Source: CAYLYU01 sp964501925 (GTDB taxonomy: Bacteria; Pseudomonadota; Zetaproteobacteria; Mariprofundales; Mariprofundaceae). Taken from it: 64,000 nt of DNA. Positions 34,690 to 43,986 of this stretch are shown one piece after another. Under the pieces are notes generated by a model that was given only the letters and a program-made list of their open reading frames with translations, had not been told where the DNA came from and did no database searches. Both the position numbers and the translations under genes were made by a program. Every line of letters starts with the position of its first letter. The first letter of the stretch is position 1. The stretch covers positions 1 to 64,000 of the forward strand of contig CAZCTM010000003.1 in assembly GCA_964501925.1 (NCBI GenBank), given 5' to 3'.

Positions 34690-35576
34690 ACCGGCATCTG
34701 GTTGTTGGCTTGAGGGGAATCCGGCTTGGCGATCAGGAACGGGAATGGTTTTCCAGATGGCCACCACTGGGTGTCATCCTGTTTGAACGCAATACCCGGG
34801 ATGCCGATCAGGTCAGGTCCCTTCTGGATGAGGTTCGTGCGTGCTGCGGGCCAGAGGTCTGGGCAGCCGTTGATGAGGAGGGGGGGCGCATAAGCCGCAT
34901 GCACTGGCCTCCCTTCAGTGAACGTCTTCCCTCAGAGGCGTATGGAGCCATGTATGAGGAGGACCCTGAGAAAGCCATCAGGGCGGTTTACGAGGATGCG
35001 CGGACGACTGGCCATGCATTGAGGAGGCTGGGATTTACCCATAATTGTGCCCCCGTGCTCGATGTTTTTCACCCGCTGGGGAATGCCGTGATTGGCGATC
35101 GTGCCTATGGAAGACATGTGATGGCTGTTTGCAAGCTGGGGCTGGCCTGCATTCAGGGATTTCATGCGGCGGGCATCGAGGCCATAGGCAAGCACTTTCC
35201 CGGCCACGGGCGGGCTGATGCCGATTCACACCTGGTGGTACCCCATGTCGAGGCATCTGCGGATGCCCTGCTCTCCGAGGCCGAACCGTTCCGTTTCGCA
35301 ATCAGGAATGGATTAAGGCATATCATGACGGCACATGTGATATATTCTGATATCGAGAGGAAAGTAGCCACCCTGTCCAGGTACTGGCTCCTGGACGTCC
35401 TGCGAGGCCAATTTGGATTTAGCGGGTGCATCTGGAGTGATGATCTGGGCATGAAGGGTGCGGGTTCAGATGTGCAGGTTGCCGCATCTGGTGCCCTTGC
35501 AGCAGGATGCAATGTGCTTCTTGTTTGCGATCCGGCCCATGTTGCGCATTTGTACGAGTCGGCCCTGATGGGATGA
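34686..35576 (+). CDS. nagZ: beta-N-acetylhexosaminidase NagZ
   Basis: 296 aa GH3 enzyme; removes GlcNAc from anhydro-muropeptides in the cytosol during peptidoglycan recycling. AVDEEGGRISRM, the KHFPGHG-x4-DSH motif (KHFPGHGRADADSH) with the catalytic His/Asp, and the nucleophile in WSDDLGMKGA are all intact. It is shorter than E. coli NagZ (341 aa) at the C-terminus but complete through the barrel. Start overlaps the permease stop (ATGA). Confidence 0.95.
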   Translation: MNRHLVVGLRGIRLGDQEREWFSRWPPLGVILFERNTRDADQVRSLLDEVRACCGPEVWAAVDEEGGRISRMHWPPFSERLPSEAYGAMYEEDPEKAIRAVYEDARTTGHALRRLGFTHNCAPVLDVFHPLGNAVIGDRAYGRHVMAVCKLGLACIQGFHAAGIEAIGKHFPGHGRADADSHLVVPHVEASADALLSEAEPFRFAIRNGLRHIMTAHVIYSDIERKVATLSRYWLLDVLRGQFGFSGCIWSDDLGMKGAGSDVQVAASGALAAGCNVLLVCDPAHVAHLYESALMG

Positions 35577-35595
35577 GTGTCGTGACCAAGGGGTT

Positions 35596-36786
35596 GTGGT
35601 CCATGAAAAAACGGTGGAGGTATCGCGCGTGTCGGGATTATTGAGCAGTGAAGAGCTGAAACGTTTCAATCGCCACATCATCCTGCCACAGGTGGGAATA
35701 GAGGGGCAGGAGAAACTCAAGCGGGCAAGAGTGCTCTGCATAGGTACCGGCGGCCTTGGCAGTCCTGTTTCCCTGTATCTGGCCGCAGCCGGGGTTGGCA
35801 CCCTCGGTCTGGTGGACTTTGATGTCGTGGATGAAACCAATCTGCAACGTCAGATCGTCCATACGACAGCAGACATAGGCCGCCCCAAGGTGGAGTCCGC
35901 CAAAGACTCCCTGCTGAAACTCAATCCGTATCTGGATGTTCCATTGCACAGGGAGGGGATCACACGGGCCAACGTACGTGGCATCGTCAGCCAGTACGAC
36001 ATGGTTGTTGACGGAACGGACAACTTTCCCACGAGGTATCTCGTGAACGATGCATGCGTTCTGGAGGGCAAACCACTGATCTATGCATCCATTTTCCAGT
36101 TCGAAGGCCAGGCAACCGTGTTCAACTATCAGGATGGTCCCTGCTACCGTTGCCTTTATCCGGAGCCTCCACCCCCCGGGATGGTTCCTTCCTGTGCCGA
36201 GGGAGGCGTGCTGGGTGTGCTTCCAGGTGTGATCGGTGTGATTCAGGCGACCGAAGCCGTCAAAATCATTCTGGGCAAGGGTCGAACCCTGGCCGGTCGT
36301 CTGATGCTCTACGATGCCATGGATATGCATTTCAGGGAGGTCAGGCTCAGACGGGATCCCGCATGTCCCGCCTGCGGTGAGCATCCATCCATTCATGAGG
36401 TCCTTGAGTATGAGCAGTTCTGTGGCTTGCCTCCGACAGAATCCTCCGGGATGGAGGAAGAGCTGGGTCCGGATGACATTACACCCAGGGACCTGGCCAG
36501 AATGCTTGAGGAAGATCCCGAGCTGTTTGTTCTGGATGTACGCGAGCCCTTTGAAGTGGATATCTGCAGGATAGAGGGTTCATGGGAAATCCCCCTGGGT
36601 CAGTTACAGGTCCGGTTTGCCGAGGTGCCAAGGGATCGGGATGTTGTGGTCCATTGCAAATCCGGCGGGCGTTCGGCTCAGGCGGTGGAGTTCCTGAAGA
36701 GCAGGGGATATACGCGGGTTAAAAATCTGGCGGGTGGTATTCTGCGCTGGATCGAGGATGTTGATCAGAGCCTCAGCAGGTACTGA
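35596..36786 (+). CDS. moeB: ThiF/MoeB adenylyltransferase fused to a rhodanese domain
   Basis: 396 aa. Residues ~15-260 are an E1-like adenylyltransferase: RFNRHIILPQVGIEGQEKLK, GTGGLGSPVSLYLAAAGVG, and zinc-binding CYRC (near 187) and CPAC. Residues ~285-395 form a rhodanese domain with the persulfide loop VVHCKSGGRS. Such fusions activate the C-terminal glycine of MoaD/ThiS-type carriers and load sulfur. It could serve molybdopterin, thiamin or cysteine synthesis; no carrier gene is adjacent. A GTG 17 nt upstream region and the ATG at 35596 both possible. Confidence 0.9.
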   Translation: MVHEKTVEVSRVSGLLSSEELKRFNRHIILPQVGIEGQEKLKRARVLCIGTGGLGSPVSLYLAAAGVGTLGLVDFDVVDETNLQRQIVHTTADIGRPKVESAKDSLLKLNPYLDVPLHREGITRANVRGIVSQYDMVVDGTDNFPTRYLVNDACVLEGKPLIYASIFQFEGQATVFNYQDGPCYRCLYPEPPPPGMVPSCAEGGVLGVLPGVIGVIQATEAVKIILGKGRTLAGRLMLYDAMDMHFREVRLRRDPACPACGEHPSIHEVLEYEQFCGLPPTESSGMEEELGPDDITPRDLARMLEEDPELFVLDVREPFEVDICRIEGSWEIPLGQLQVRFAEVPRDRDVVVHCKSGGRSAQAVEFLKSRGYTRVKNLAGGILRWIEDVDQSLSRY

Positions 36787-37417
36787 TCTCCCTTTCTGCT
36801 GGCTCGGACGACAACCGTACCGTCTGGCATGGGCAAGGTTTCGTGAACGGGCAGGGGAAGTGGCCTCGGGAAAGGGGCAGGAGATCATCTGGGCCTGTGA
36901 GCATGATCCTGTGTATACCACTGGCCACAGAGGTGCCGATAACCGGCTTGCAGGAGCACTGGGGGCTCCCTTCGTGCGTACGGATCGTGGTGGTGAAACA
37001 ACCTTTCATGGGCCGGGGCAACTGGTCCTGTATCCGGTGATCCATTTGCGCCGGCGTGGTATCGGTATCCGAGATTATGTCTTCCTTTTTGAACAGTCCT
37101 GTCTGGATCTCCTGGAGGGCCTTGGGCTCAGGGCGGGGCGCAAACCGCACCTGCCGGGCATCTGGATCGATGATGCGAAGCTTGCCTCGATTGGTCTGCG
37201 TGTCAGCCGCGGTGTGGTCTATCATGGCATGAGTCTGAATGTCTCTGTAGCACTTCCATGGTTTGAGGCCATTCGTGCCTGTGGCACTTCCCTTCCGGTA
37301 ACGAACATGGGTTCGCACCTCAGGGATATTCCGGATTTGCCCGAGCTGGCGGGGATGTGGGCCGGCCGTTTCCGGCATCTGCTCGAAATGGCCGTTTTTC
37401 CGTTTACAGCATTATAA
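36758..37417 (+). CDS. lipB: octanoyltransferase LipB
   Basis: 219 aa. Transfers octanoyl from acyl carrier protein to lipoyl domains. EHDPVYTTGHRGADNRL, DRGGETTFHGPGQLVLYPVIHL and the KLASIGLRVSRGVVYHGMSLNV block with the catalytic Lys are present, as is CGTSLPVTNMG with the conserved Cys. The start lies in the end of moeB (29-nt overlap); the first well-conserved residues begin about 10 codons later, so the exact start is uncertain. No lipA in the window. Confidence 0.94.
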   Translation: MLIRASAGTDLPFCWLGRQPYRLAWARFRERAGEVASGKGQEIIWACEHDPVYTTGHRGADNRLAGALGAPFVRTDRGGETTFHGPGQLVLYPVIHLRRRGIGIRDYVFLFEQSCLDLLEGLGLRAGRKPHLPGIWIDDAKLASIGLRVSRGVVYHGMSLNVSVALPWFEAIRACGTSLPVTNMGSHLRDIPDLPELAGMWAGRFRHLLEMAVFPFTAL

Positions 37418-37493
37418 CAAGCCGCTATGGTTTGCCGCCTTTTTGCAAGGAGGGTAACCATATCCCCCCTTATATACCCATCGGAGGTTTGCC

Positions 37494-37865
37494 ATGGCCT
37501 TGAGCCAGAAGCATTTGGCCCAATTTGAGGAACAGCTTACAGCCTTGCGCAAGGACCTTGAGCAAGGGCTGAGCCAGACCATCCATACGCTCCACAAGGA
37601 GCAGGCGGGAGCGTTCCCTGATCCGACGGATCAGGCGAGCGTGGAAACCGAGCGCGACTTTGATCTGAGGATCCATGACCGTGAACGCAAGCTGATCAAG
37701 AAGGTGGATCAGGCCCTGCGTCGAATCAAGGATGGTACTTTCGGTATATGTGAAAGTTGTGGAGCCAATATCGGGCTTAAGCGTTTGCAGGCCAGGCCGG
37801 TCACGACCCTGTGCATTGACTGCAAGATGGCCCAGGAACATGAGGAGCGCACCCTCGTCGACTGA
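37494..37865 (+). CDS. DksA/TraR-type zinc-finger transcription factor
   Basis: 123 aa. An N-terminal coiled coil with the acidic tip (DPTDQAS) is followed by a C4 zinc finger, CESCG and CIDCK (residues ~86-111). DksA proteins enter the RNA polymerase secondary channel and act with ppGpp on rRNA and amino-acid promoters. It is shorter than E. coli DksA (151 aa), like many DksA paralogs. TCGGAGG precedes the ATG; an AT-rich stretch 20 nt upstream may hold its promoter. Confidence 0.92.
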   Translation: MALSQKHLAQFEEQLTALRKDLEQGLSQTIHTLHKEQAGAFPDPTDQASVETERDFDLRIHDRERKLIKKVDQALRRIKDGTFGICESCGANIGLKRLQARPVTTLCIDCKMAQEHEERTLVD

Positions 37866-37980
37866 ATCCTGCTGAGGGCGGGATTCGCTTCCTGGGAACG
37901 GAACAGATTAATTGAAGTAAGGTGGATGAGCCACCGGGCTCCCGGGTTCTATAAGATTAAGATCGATGGAACAGGCTGAA

Positions 37981-38889
37981 TCAGGCGGGCTGGGCGGATG
38001 CGACCCCGTCGAGCCTTGGCATGGTCTCTTTCCCTGCCAGTTCCTCAATGACCCAGGAAGATTCATCGGCCAGCAGGGTCTTGACCAGCTGAATGTTCAT
38101 CTCGTGACCCGTCCGCTTTCCTTCGAAGGCCCCGACAATGGGGTAACCGGTCAGGCTAAGGTCACCGACGGTGTCGAGGATCTTGTGGCGGGTGCATTCG
38201 TTTTCATATCGCAGGCCGTTTTCATTGACGACCCTGAAGGCATCGAACACCAGCGCGTTTTCAAGGGATCCCCCCAGGGCCAGACCCGCCTTTTGCAGGG
38301 CCTCTATCTCGTGCAGGAAGCCGAACGTTCGGGCCCGGCTTACCTCTCGTGTGTAGGGCTGTTTGGCAAAGTCGATACTCACCTGGCGGCTGCGCAGCAT
38401 GGGATGATCGTAGTCGAGAAGATAGCTTACCCTGAATCCTGAGGCAGGATAGATGGAACAGCGCTTATCCCTGTCCTCAACACACACCATCTTCTTGATG
38501 CGCATAACTTTTTTGGGCTTGTTCTGACTCTTGATGCCGGCACACTGGAGGAGAAAGACGAACGGACCCGAGGATCCATCCATGATGGGCACTTCCGGCC
38601 CCTTCACATCGATGTACGCATTATCAATGCCCAGGCCGGCCATGGCCGAGAGGAGATGCTCCACGGTTGCGATGCGAACATCACCGATCCCCAGGGTTGT
38701 ACACAGCCTGGTATCCACCACATAGTCCGCCTTGGCCGGGATGTGAATGTCAGGGTCCAGATCGGTTCTGCGGAAGATGATTCCGGTATCTTCGGGAGCG
38801 GGTTTCAGGGTGATTTCAACCTTCAAGCCGGTGTGCAACCCGATGCCGCTGCACCGTATCGCTTGATCCAGGGTCCTTTGAGGGATCAT
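37981..38889 (-). CDS. lpxC: UDP-3-O-acyl-N-acetylglucosamine deacetylase LpxC
   Basis: 302 aa. Committed step of lipid A synthesis; zinc hydrolase. IRCSGIGLHTG, TVEHLLSAMAGLGIDNA (first zinc His), RARTFGF, ENECTRHKILDTVGDL (second zinc His and Asp) and GHEMNIQLV are as expected. The ATG with TTGGAGGT upstream was chosen. Last gene of the division cluster, 124 nt after ftsZ, matching the gene order ftsA-ftsZ-lpxC seen in gammaproteobacteria. Confidence 0.97.
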   Translation of the reverse strand: MIPQRTLDQAIRCSGIGLHTGLKVEITLKPAPEDTGIIFRRTDLDPDIHIPAKADYVVDTRLCTTLGIGDVRIATVEHLLSAMAGLGIDNAYIDVKGPEVPIMDGSSGPFVFLLQCAGIKSQNKPKKVMRIKKMVCVEDRDKRCSIYPASGFRVSYLLDYDHPMLRSRQVSIDFAKQPYTREVSRARTFGFLHEIEALQKAGLALGGSLENALVFDAFRVVNENGLRYENECTRHKILDTVGDLSLTGYPIVGAFEGKRTGHEMNIQLVKTLLADESSWVIEELAGKETMPRLDGVASAQPA

Positions 38890-39013
38890 GCAAACCTCCA
38901 ACGTTCTGCCAATAAACTTGCAGCCCGTTGGCTGCGAAAGCTACTGATCCAGCCGCTCCATGCGCGTAATCCATGGCACAACTGAGCGCATCCTGCCAGA
39001 AAATGGGCGAACT

Positions 39014-40183
39014 TCAATCGGTTTGCCGTCGAATCCACGTTGGCACGGCCAGAATATCCTCATCGTACGCCGGCTCATTGCCGAAGAGAGGGGAATGAAC
39101 CACGTTGCTGGAATCCGTTTGCACGACCTTCGCATCCGTCCCCGTTTTCAGTACAGGTGTCGTCAGAGGCAGGGGCGGTTGTTCCGTTTTGACCCCTGAA
39201 ATTTTGGCCTTGGCCTCATTTGCCAGACCGGTGGCCACGACGGTTACCCGCATCTGATCCCCCGCATTCTGGTCATAGACCATGCCGCAAATGATGTTTG
39301 CGTCCTCATCCGCCATGTTATGGATGATGCTTACGGCCTCATTGTATTCGGCCAAGGTCATGTCTTCATTTCCCGTGACATTGACCAGGATCCCGAAGGC
39401 ACCGTGGATGTCCACGTCCTCCAGGAGGGGTGAGGAGATCGCCCGCTCCGCGGCCTCGCAGGCACGGTTTTCGCCACTGGCAACACCCGATCCCATCATG
39501 GCCATTCCCCGGGTTTCGCTCATGACCGCCTTCACGTCGGCGAAGTCCACGTTGATGTATCCGGTGTGGGTGATCAGTTCGGAAATACCGCGAACTGCCT
39601 CCAGCAGAACGTCATCCGCCTTGCGAAAGGCATCAAGCATGGAGGTGTGCTTGCCAACCGCACCGATCAGTTTCTGGTTCGGAATGATGATCAGCGTATC
39701 GGCGTACTTGCGCAGTTCAGCGATGCCGGCTTCTGCCTGGCGCATGCGCCGGTTGCCTTCGAACTGGAATGGCTTTGTCGCCACGGCCACGGTTAGGATC
39801 CCCATATCCTGCGCCACTTCGGCGATGATGGGTGTTGCTCCGGTTCCGGTTCCCCCTCCCATGCCGGCTGTGATGAATACCATGTCTGTGCCCGTCAGGA
39901 CTTCCCTGAGCCGTTCTCGCTCGGCTTCAGCGGCCTGGCGGCCAATCTGGGGATTGGCACCGGCACCCAGGCCGCGGGTGATATCCGCACCAAGCTGGAT
40001 ACGAATGGGCGCCTTGCTCTCCATAATGGCCTGTGAGTCCGTGTTGGCGGCAATAAACTCCACCCCCCTGAGGTCCTGTTCGATCATGTTGTTGATCGCG
40101 TTTCCTCCACCGCCTCCAACGCCTATGACCTTGATTTTGGCTGACTGTCCGATGGTGTCTTCCAGAGTATATAAAGTCGTCAT
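39014..40183 (-). CDS. ftsZ: cell division GTPase FtsZ
   Basis: 389 aa tubulin homologue that forms the Z ring. The tubulin signature GGGTGTGATPIIAEVA, GVGGGGGNAINNM and PDQ-equivalent loops are clear. The linker is followed by the C-terminal tail ILAVPTWIRRQTD, a variant of the conserved D-I-P-x-F-L peptide that binds FtsA and ZipA. ATG with AGGAGGAAC upstream; 29 nt after ftsA. Confidence 0.98.
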   Translation of the reverse strand: MTTLYTLEDTIGQSAKIKVIGVGGGGGNAINNMIEQDLRGVEFIAANTDSQAIMESKAPIRIQLGADITRGLGAGANPQIGRQAAEAERERLREVLTGTDMVFITAGMGGGTGTGATPIIAEVAQDMGILTVAVATKPFQFEGNRRMRQAEAGIAELRKYADTLIIIPNQKLIGAVGKHTSMLDAFRKADDVLLEAVRGISELITHTGYINVDFADVKAVMSETRGMAMMGSGVASGENRACEAAERAISSPLLEDVDIHGAFGILVNVTGNEDMTLAEYNEAVSIIHNMADEDANIICGMVYDQNAGDQMRVTVVATGLANEAKAKISGVKTEQPPLPLTTPVLKTGTDAKVVQTDSSNVVHSPLFGNEPAYDEDILAVPTWIRRQTD

Positions 40184-40212
40184 GTTGTTCCTCCTGTTTC
40201 CTCTGATTTTGT

Positions 40213-41442
40213 TTAAGGCTGGTCCCCGAACCAGCTCCTCATGCTCTCCCATATCCTGCTCAGTAGGTTCTTCTTCGCCTTGCCCACGGGTTTTCGGCTG
40301 CAATAGCGCTGGGCATAGCGAATCAGGCCAACGCCGGTGGCGTACACCGGACTGGAGACCACATCCACCAGCCCCCCGATCCCCTGTGGTTTGCCCCGCC
40401 GAACCGGCATATCAAAAATTTCCTCTCCAAGCTCTACAATGCCGTCCAGCAGGCTTGATCCGCCGGTAAGAACAAGCCCTGCCGCCAGCAGTTCCTGGAA
40501 GCCGGAACGGTTCAGTTCCGCCTTCACCAGTTCAAAGATCTCCTCCACTCTGGGTTCGAGGATTTGCGCCATCACCTGGCGCGGCATGGGTCTGGCCGGC
40601 CGGCCACCCACGCCCGGAATTTCAATCTGTTCCTCGGGAGAAATGGCGGAAACCATGCAGGCGCCGTATTTCCGCTTCAGCTGGTCGGCCTCGCGGGCCG
40701 AGGTCCGAAGGCCCACCACCAGATCATTGGTCAGATGATCTCCACCCAGGGGGATCACCGTTGTGTGACGAATGGCCCCGTCCAGGAAAACGGCGATATC
40801 GGTCGTTCCACCTCCGATATCCACGAGCACAACGCCGATGTCCTTTTCATCCTGCTGGAGGACCGCCTCGCTGGCGGCAAGTTGCTCGAGAATCATGTCG
40901 GCCACATCCAGACCACACCGGTTGCAGCATTTGATGATGTTCTGGGCTGACGATACCGCACCGGTCACGATGTGAACCTTGGCCTCGAGGCGAACACCGC
41001 TCATGCCTACCGGCTCACGGATGCCATCCTGATGATCGATGACGAATTCCTGGGGCAGGATGTGCAGGATCTTCTGGTCGGCAGGAATGTTCATGGCCCG
41101 CGCGGCATCAATGACACGTTCCACGTCCTCTTCAGTCACCTCGCCACTTTTCGTGGCAACCACGCCGTGGCTGTTGATCCCCCGGATATGACTGCCGGCA
41201 ATGCCGGTATAAACCGATTTGATTTCAACACCGGCCATCAGCTCGGCTTCCTCGACCGCCATGCGGATCGATTCCACGGTGCTCTCGATGTTCACAACCA
41301 CCCCTTTTCGCAGTCCGCGAGAGGGGTGGGTGCCGATGCCGATCACATCAAGCCGGTCATCGGGTGTTCGCTCGGCAACAATGCAGGCGATTTTGCTGGT
41401 GCCGATATCAAGTCCGACCATGAGCGGGTCATGCTTTGCCAT
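40213..41442 (-). CDS. ftsA: cell division protein FtsA
   Basis: 409 aa actin-like membrane tether of FtsZ. Actin-fold motifs MVGLDIGTSKIACIVAE (phosphate 1), VLVDIGGGTTDIAVF (phosphate 2) and VLTGGSSLLDGI (adenosine) are visible, and the C-terminus ends in an amphipathic segment (SRIWESMRSWFGDQP) for membrane binding. Start ATG has GGAGTAATC upstream and overlaps the ftsQ stop by one base. Confidence 0.97.
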   Translation of the reverse strand: MAKHDPLMVGLDIGTSKIACIVAERTPDDRLDVIGIGTHPSRGLRKGVVVNIESTVESIRMAVEEAELMAGVEIKSVYTGIAGSHIRGINSHGVVATKSGEVTEEDVERVIDAARAMNIPADQKILHILPQEFVIDHQDGIREPVGMSGVRLEAKVHIVTGAVSSAQNIIKCCNRCGLDVADMILEQLAASEAVLQQDEKDIGVVLVDIGGGTTDIAVFLDGAIRHTTVIPLGGDHLTNDLVVGLRTSAREADQLKRKYGACMVSAISPEEQIEIPGVGGRPARPMPRQVMAQILEPRVEEIFELVKAELNRSGFQELLAAGLVLTGGSSLLDGIVELGEEIFDMPVRRGKPQGIGGLVDVVSSPVYATGVGLIRYAQRYCSRKPVGKAKKNLLSRIWESMRSWFGDQP

Positions 41443-42182
41443 TAGATTACTCCTCCATGCTGGGCTTGACGGATAAACCAGCGTTCCGGATACCTTGCGT
41501 CGATTTGCCATTTGCCATTGCGCCAGGGGGATTTGCTCATGAGTGAGTACACCCTGTCGATAACAGCGCCGGTTTTCGTTCCCCGGGGCAGCAACCATCG
41601 CTGTCCACTGTCAAAGTAGAGTTTCCAGGACGCCTTTTCGCCAAGACATTCGCTTAACCGGCCAATCAGGGTCTGGTTTCTTGCCGCCAGAGTCGTCAAT
41701 AGCCGGGTGGCCTCCGGCAGGGACTTCTCCGGCATCCGAAGCAGGGGCAGGTCATAATCCTCGCCGTGGTGAAGCTGCCGGTAGGCCTGGCCTTTGGCAT
41801 CAACCAGATAGATGCCATCCTGACCCGCCCAGAGAGCCACAGGACGCCGGAGCCGGGGAGATATCACCAGTGTGTGCGGCAGCCTTCGCTCAACCCGGAC
41901 TTCGTCGAGATCCGGGAAGGCATCAAGAAGGACGTGTCGAATGTAGGCCGGTCGGGAATGGACGAAATCCAGGCTGTTTCCCAGCGTGTGCCGGATGGCT
42001 TTCTTGAGTGATTCATCCGCGTGGACGATGTTGATCCGGTGGATGCTGAACAGCTCATTGCCCAGATACGCCAGCAGGCCGGCGCCTGTCGTTGCCAGTA
42101 GCGCCACACCCAGGCCAAGGATGCGCCGCCCGAACTTGCGCCAGTCTCTTGCGGGCCGGTTGCGGCGGTTCTTCCTCAGCAT
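41442..42182 (-). CDS. ftsQ: cell division protein FtsQ
   Basis: 246 aa bitopic protein linking FtsB/FtsL to the early divisome. A basic N-terminus (RKNRRNRPARDWRKFGRR), one helix (ILGLGVALLATTGAGLLAYLG), then a POTRA domain beginning FSIHRINIVHADESLKKAI and the beta domain (DLDEVRVERRLPHTLVI). Starts 7 nt inside the end of ddl. Confidence 0.94.
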   Translation of the reverse strand: MLRKNRRNRPARDWRKFGRRILGLGVALLATTGAGLLAYLGNELFSIHRINIVHADESLKKAIRHTLGNSLDFVHSRPAYIRHVLLDAFPDLDEVRVERRLPHTLVISPRLRRPVALWAGQDGIYLVDAKGQAYRQLHHGEDYDLPLLRMPEKSLPEATRLLTTLAARNQTLIGRLSECLGEKASWKLYFDSGQRWLLPRGTKTGAVIDRVYSLMSKSPWRNGKWQIDARYPERWFIRQAQHGGVI

Positions 42183-43090
42183 GCGCGTGTCTCCTCGGAT
42201 TTGAGGGAGGCCGTTTCCAGAATCCGCAGGCATAAATCATCGAATGAAATGCCTGCGGCTGCAGCGGCCTTGGGCAGGAGACTGGTTTCAGTCATGCCCG
42301 GGATGGTGTTGATTTCCAGAATGTACGGTTCTCCGCCATCGGCAACAATCATGTCCACCCGGGGAGCACCCGAGCAGCCGAGCGCCTCAACGGCCTGTTC
42401 CGCCCGCTGCATGCAGAGGCGCAGGGTTTCAGCCGGCAGCCGGGCCGGACAGAAGTATTCCGTGGCGCCATGGGTGTACTTGGAATTAAAGTCATAAACG
42501 CCGGAATGGGGTGCAACCTCGACAGGGGGGAGTGCGTGGCCGTTTAACACCGAAACGGCGACCTCAGTCCCCTTAACGGGGATTTCCGCCATCCACTCGG
42601 AGAGACGGTCGATGGACAATGCCGCCCATTCCTGCGGCGAATGAATAAATCTCAGGCCAATGCTGGAACCCTGGCTCACGGGCTTGAGCACAACCGGATA
42701 ACGAATGGGCCCGCTTTCCCCGATCGGGATGTCAACGGGGACAGCCAGACGGGCTTCTCTCAATATCACCTTGCACAGATGCTTATGCATGCACAGGCTG
42801 GTGGAGCGCACACCCGAACCGGTGTAAGCGATACGCATGATTTCCAGCATGCCCTGGACACAACCGTCCTCACCAAGCCAGCCATGCAGGGCCAGCATGG
42901 CTGTTCGGATATCCGCCTCCCTGATCTGCCGCGGCCAGTCTTCCTGAACATCAATGCCTACTGCGTCAATGCCCTGTCGTTTCAGTGCCTTTAGAATCGC
43001 CTCGCCGGAGCGCAGGGAGATTTCCCGCTCCGCGGAGCAGCCGCCCATCAGCACGCCAACCCGCTCGAACCTGCTCCATTTCGACTTCAT
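42176..43090 (-). CDS. ddl: D-alanine--D-alanine ligase
   Basis: 304 aa ATP-grasp ligase producing D-Ala-D-Ala for muropeptides. VLMGGCSAEREISLRSG, SVLNGHALPPVEV, the VDMIVADGGEPYILEINTIP metal-binding strand and GMTETSLLPKAA are all family blocks. Overlaps murB by 4 nt and ftsQ by 7 nt. Confidence 0.97.
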   Translation of the reverse strand: MKSKWSRFERVGVLMGGCSAEREISLRSGEAILKALKRQGIDAVGIDVQEDWPRQIREADIRTAMLALHGWLGEDGCVQGMLEIMRIAYTGSGVRSTSLCMHKHLCKVILREARLAVPVDIPIGESGPIRYPVVLKPVSQGSSIGLRFIHSPQEWAALSIDRLSEWMAEIPVKGTEVAVSVLNGHALPPVEVAPHSGVYDFNSKYTHGATEYFCPARLPAETLRLCMQRAEQAVEALGCSGAPRVDMIVADGGEPYILEINTIPGMTETSLLPKAAAAAGISFDDLCLRILETASLKSEETRAC

Positions 43091-43986
43091 GGTTGTCCGC
43101 CCACGATCCGTACCTCGGGCTCGAGGTGGATGCCGAAGCGTTGCTCGACCCGCTCCTGCGCCTTATGGATGAGACGCAGAATATCGGCACATGTGGCGCC
43201 TCCTTCATTGATGATGAAATTGGCGTGTTTGTCAGAAAAGCGCGCCTTTCCGATACCCATCCCCTTAAGCCCCGCCTTTTCAATCAGGGCGGCCGCGTGG
43301 TGCTCCGGCGGGTTCTTGAAGACCGAACCGCAGTTGGGATGTGCGAGAGGCTGGGTGATGGTGCGACGCTTGCGCATCGAGCGCATGCGCTGACGGATTT
43401 CCTCGGGTTGATCCGTCGGCAGACGAAAATAGCCCCGTGTGACGATGCTGCCCGGAGGGAGCTGGCAACGCCGATACCCCATGGCCAGCTGGGTAATGGA
43501 GCGAACACCTGTTCGTCCATCACGATGGACAAGCTCAACCTCCCGGAGGGTGTCGGAGACCTGCTGGCCGAAGGCGCCCGCGTTCATGGCGATCCCGCCA
43601 CCGATGTCTCCCGGAACAGTTGCCATGAATTCCACGCCGGAAAGTCCTGCGTCAGCGCACAACTGGGCCATTTTCGACATCCGGACCCCCGCCTCGGCAT
43701 GGACCTCCTGCTGATGGATTCTGACCGCGGACAGGCTGCCCAGATCAAGAACAAGACCGGGGAAGCCTTCATCCGCAAACAGCAGATTGCTGCCGCGCCC
43801 GAGAGGAAGAATCGGGACATCCGGAGGGATCATCGGGATCGCCGTGATCAGGGCTTCATGGCCAGAGGGTCGAAAATACCACCTGGCTGGCCCGCCAACA
43901 CCCAGGGTTGTGTGCCTGCTCATGGGCTCATCGCGGCACAGGATGCCCAGATCCTTCAGAGTCGTTTGCCAGGACTGAGCGCTCAT
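43087..43986 (-). CDS. murB: UDP-N-acetylenolpyruvoylglucosamine reductase MurB
   Basis: 299 aa FAD enzyme, type II (short) form. LGRGSNLLFADEGFPGLVLDL contacts FAD; GDIGGGIAMNAGAFGQ and the CGSVFKNP motif, with NFIINEGGATCADI, complete the family. Lies between murC and ddl with 4-nt overlaps on both sides. Confidence 0.97.
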   Translation of the reverse strand: MSAQSWQTTLKDLGILCRDEPMSRHTTLGVGGPARWYFRPSGHEALITAIPMIPPDVPILPLGRGSNLLFADEGFPGLVLDLGSLSAVRIHQQEVHAEAGVRMSKMAQLCADAGLSGVEFMATVPGDIGGGIAMNAGAFGQQVSDTLREVELVHRDGRTGVRSITQLAMGYRRCQLPPGSIVTRGYFRLPTDQPEEIRQRMRSMRKRRTITQPLAHPNCGSVFKNPPEHHAAALIEKAGLKGMGIGKARFSDKHANFIINEGGATCADILRLIHKAQERVEQRFGIHLEPEVRIVGGQP

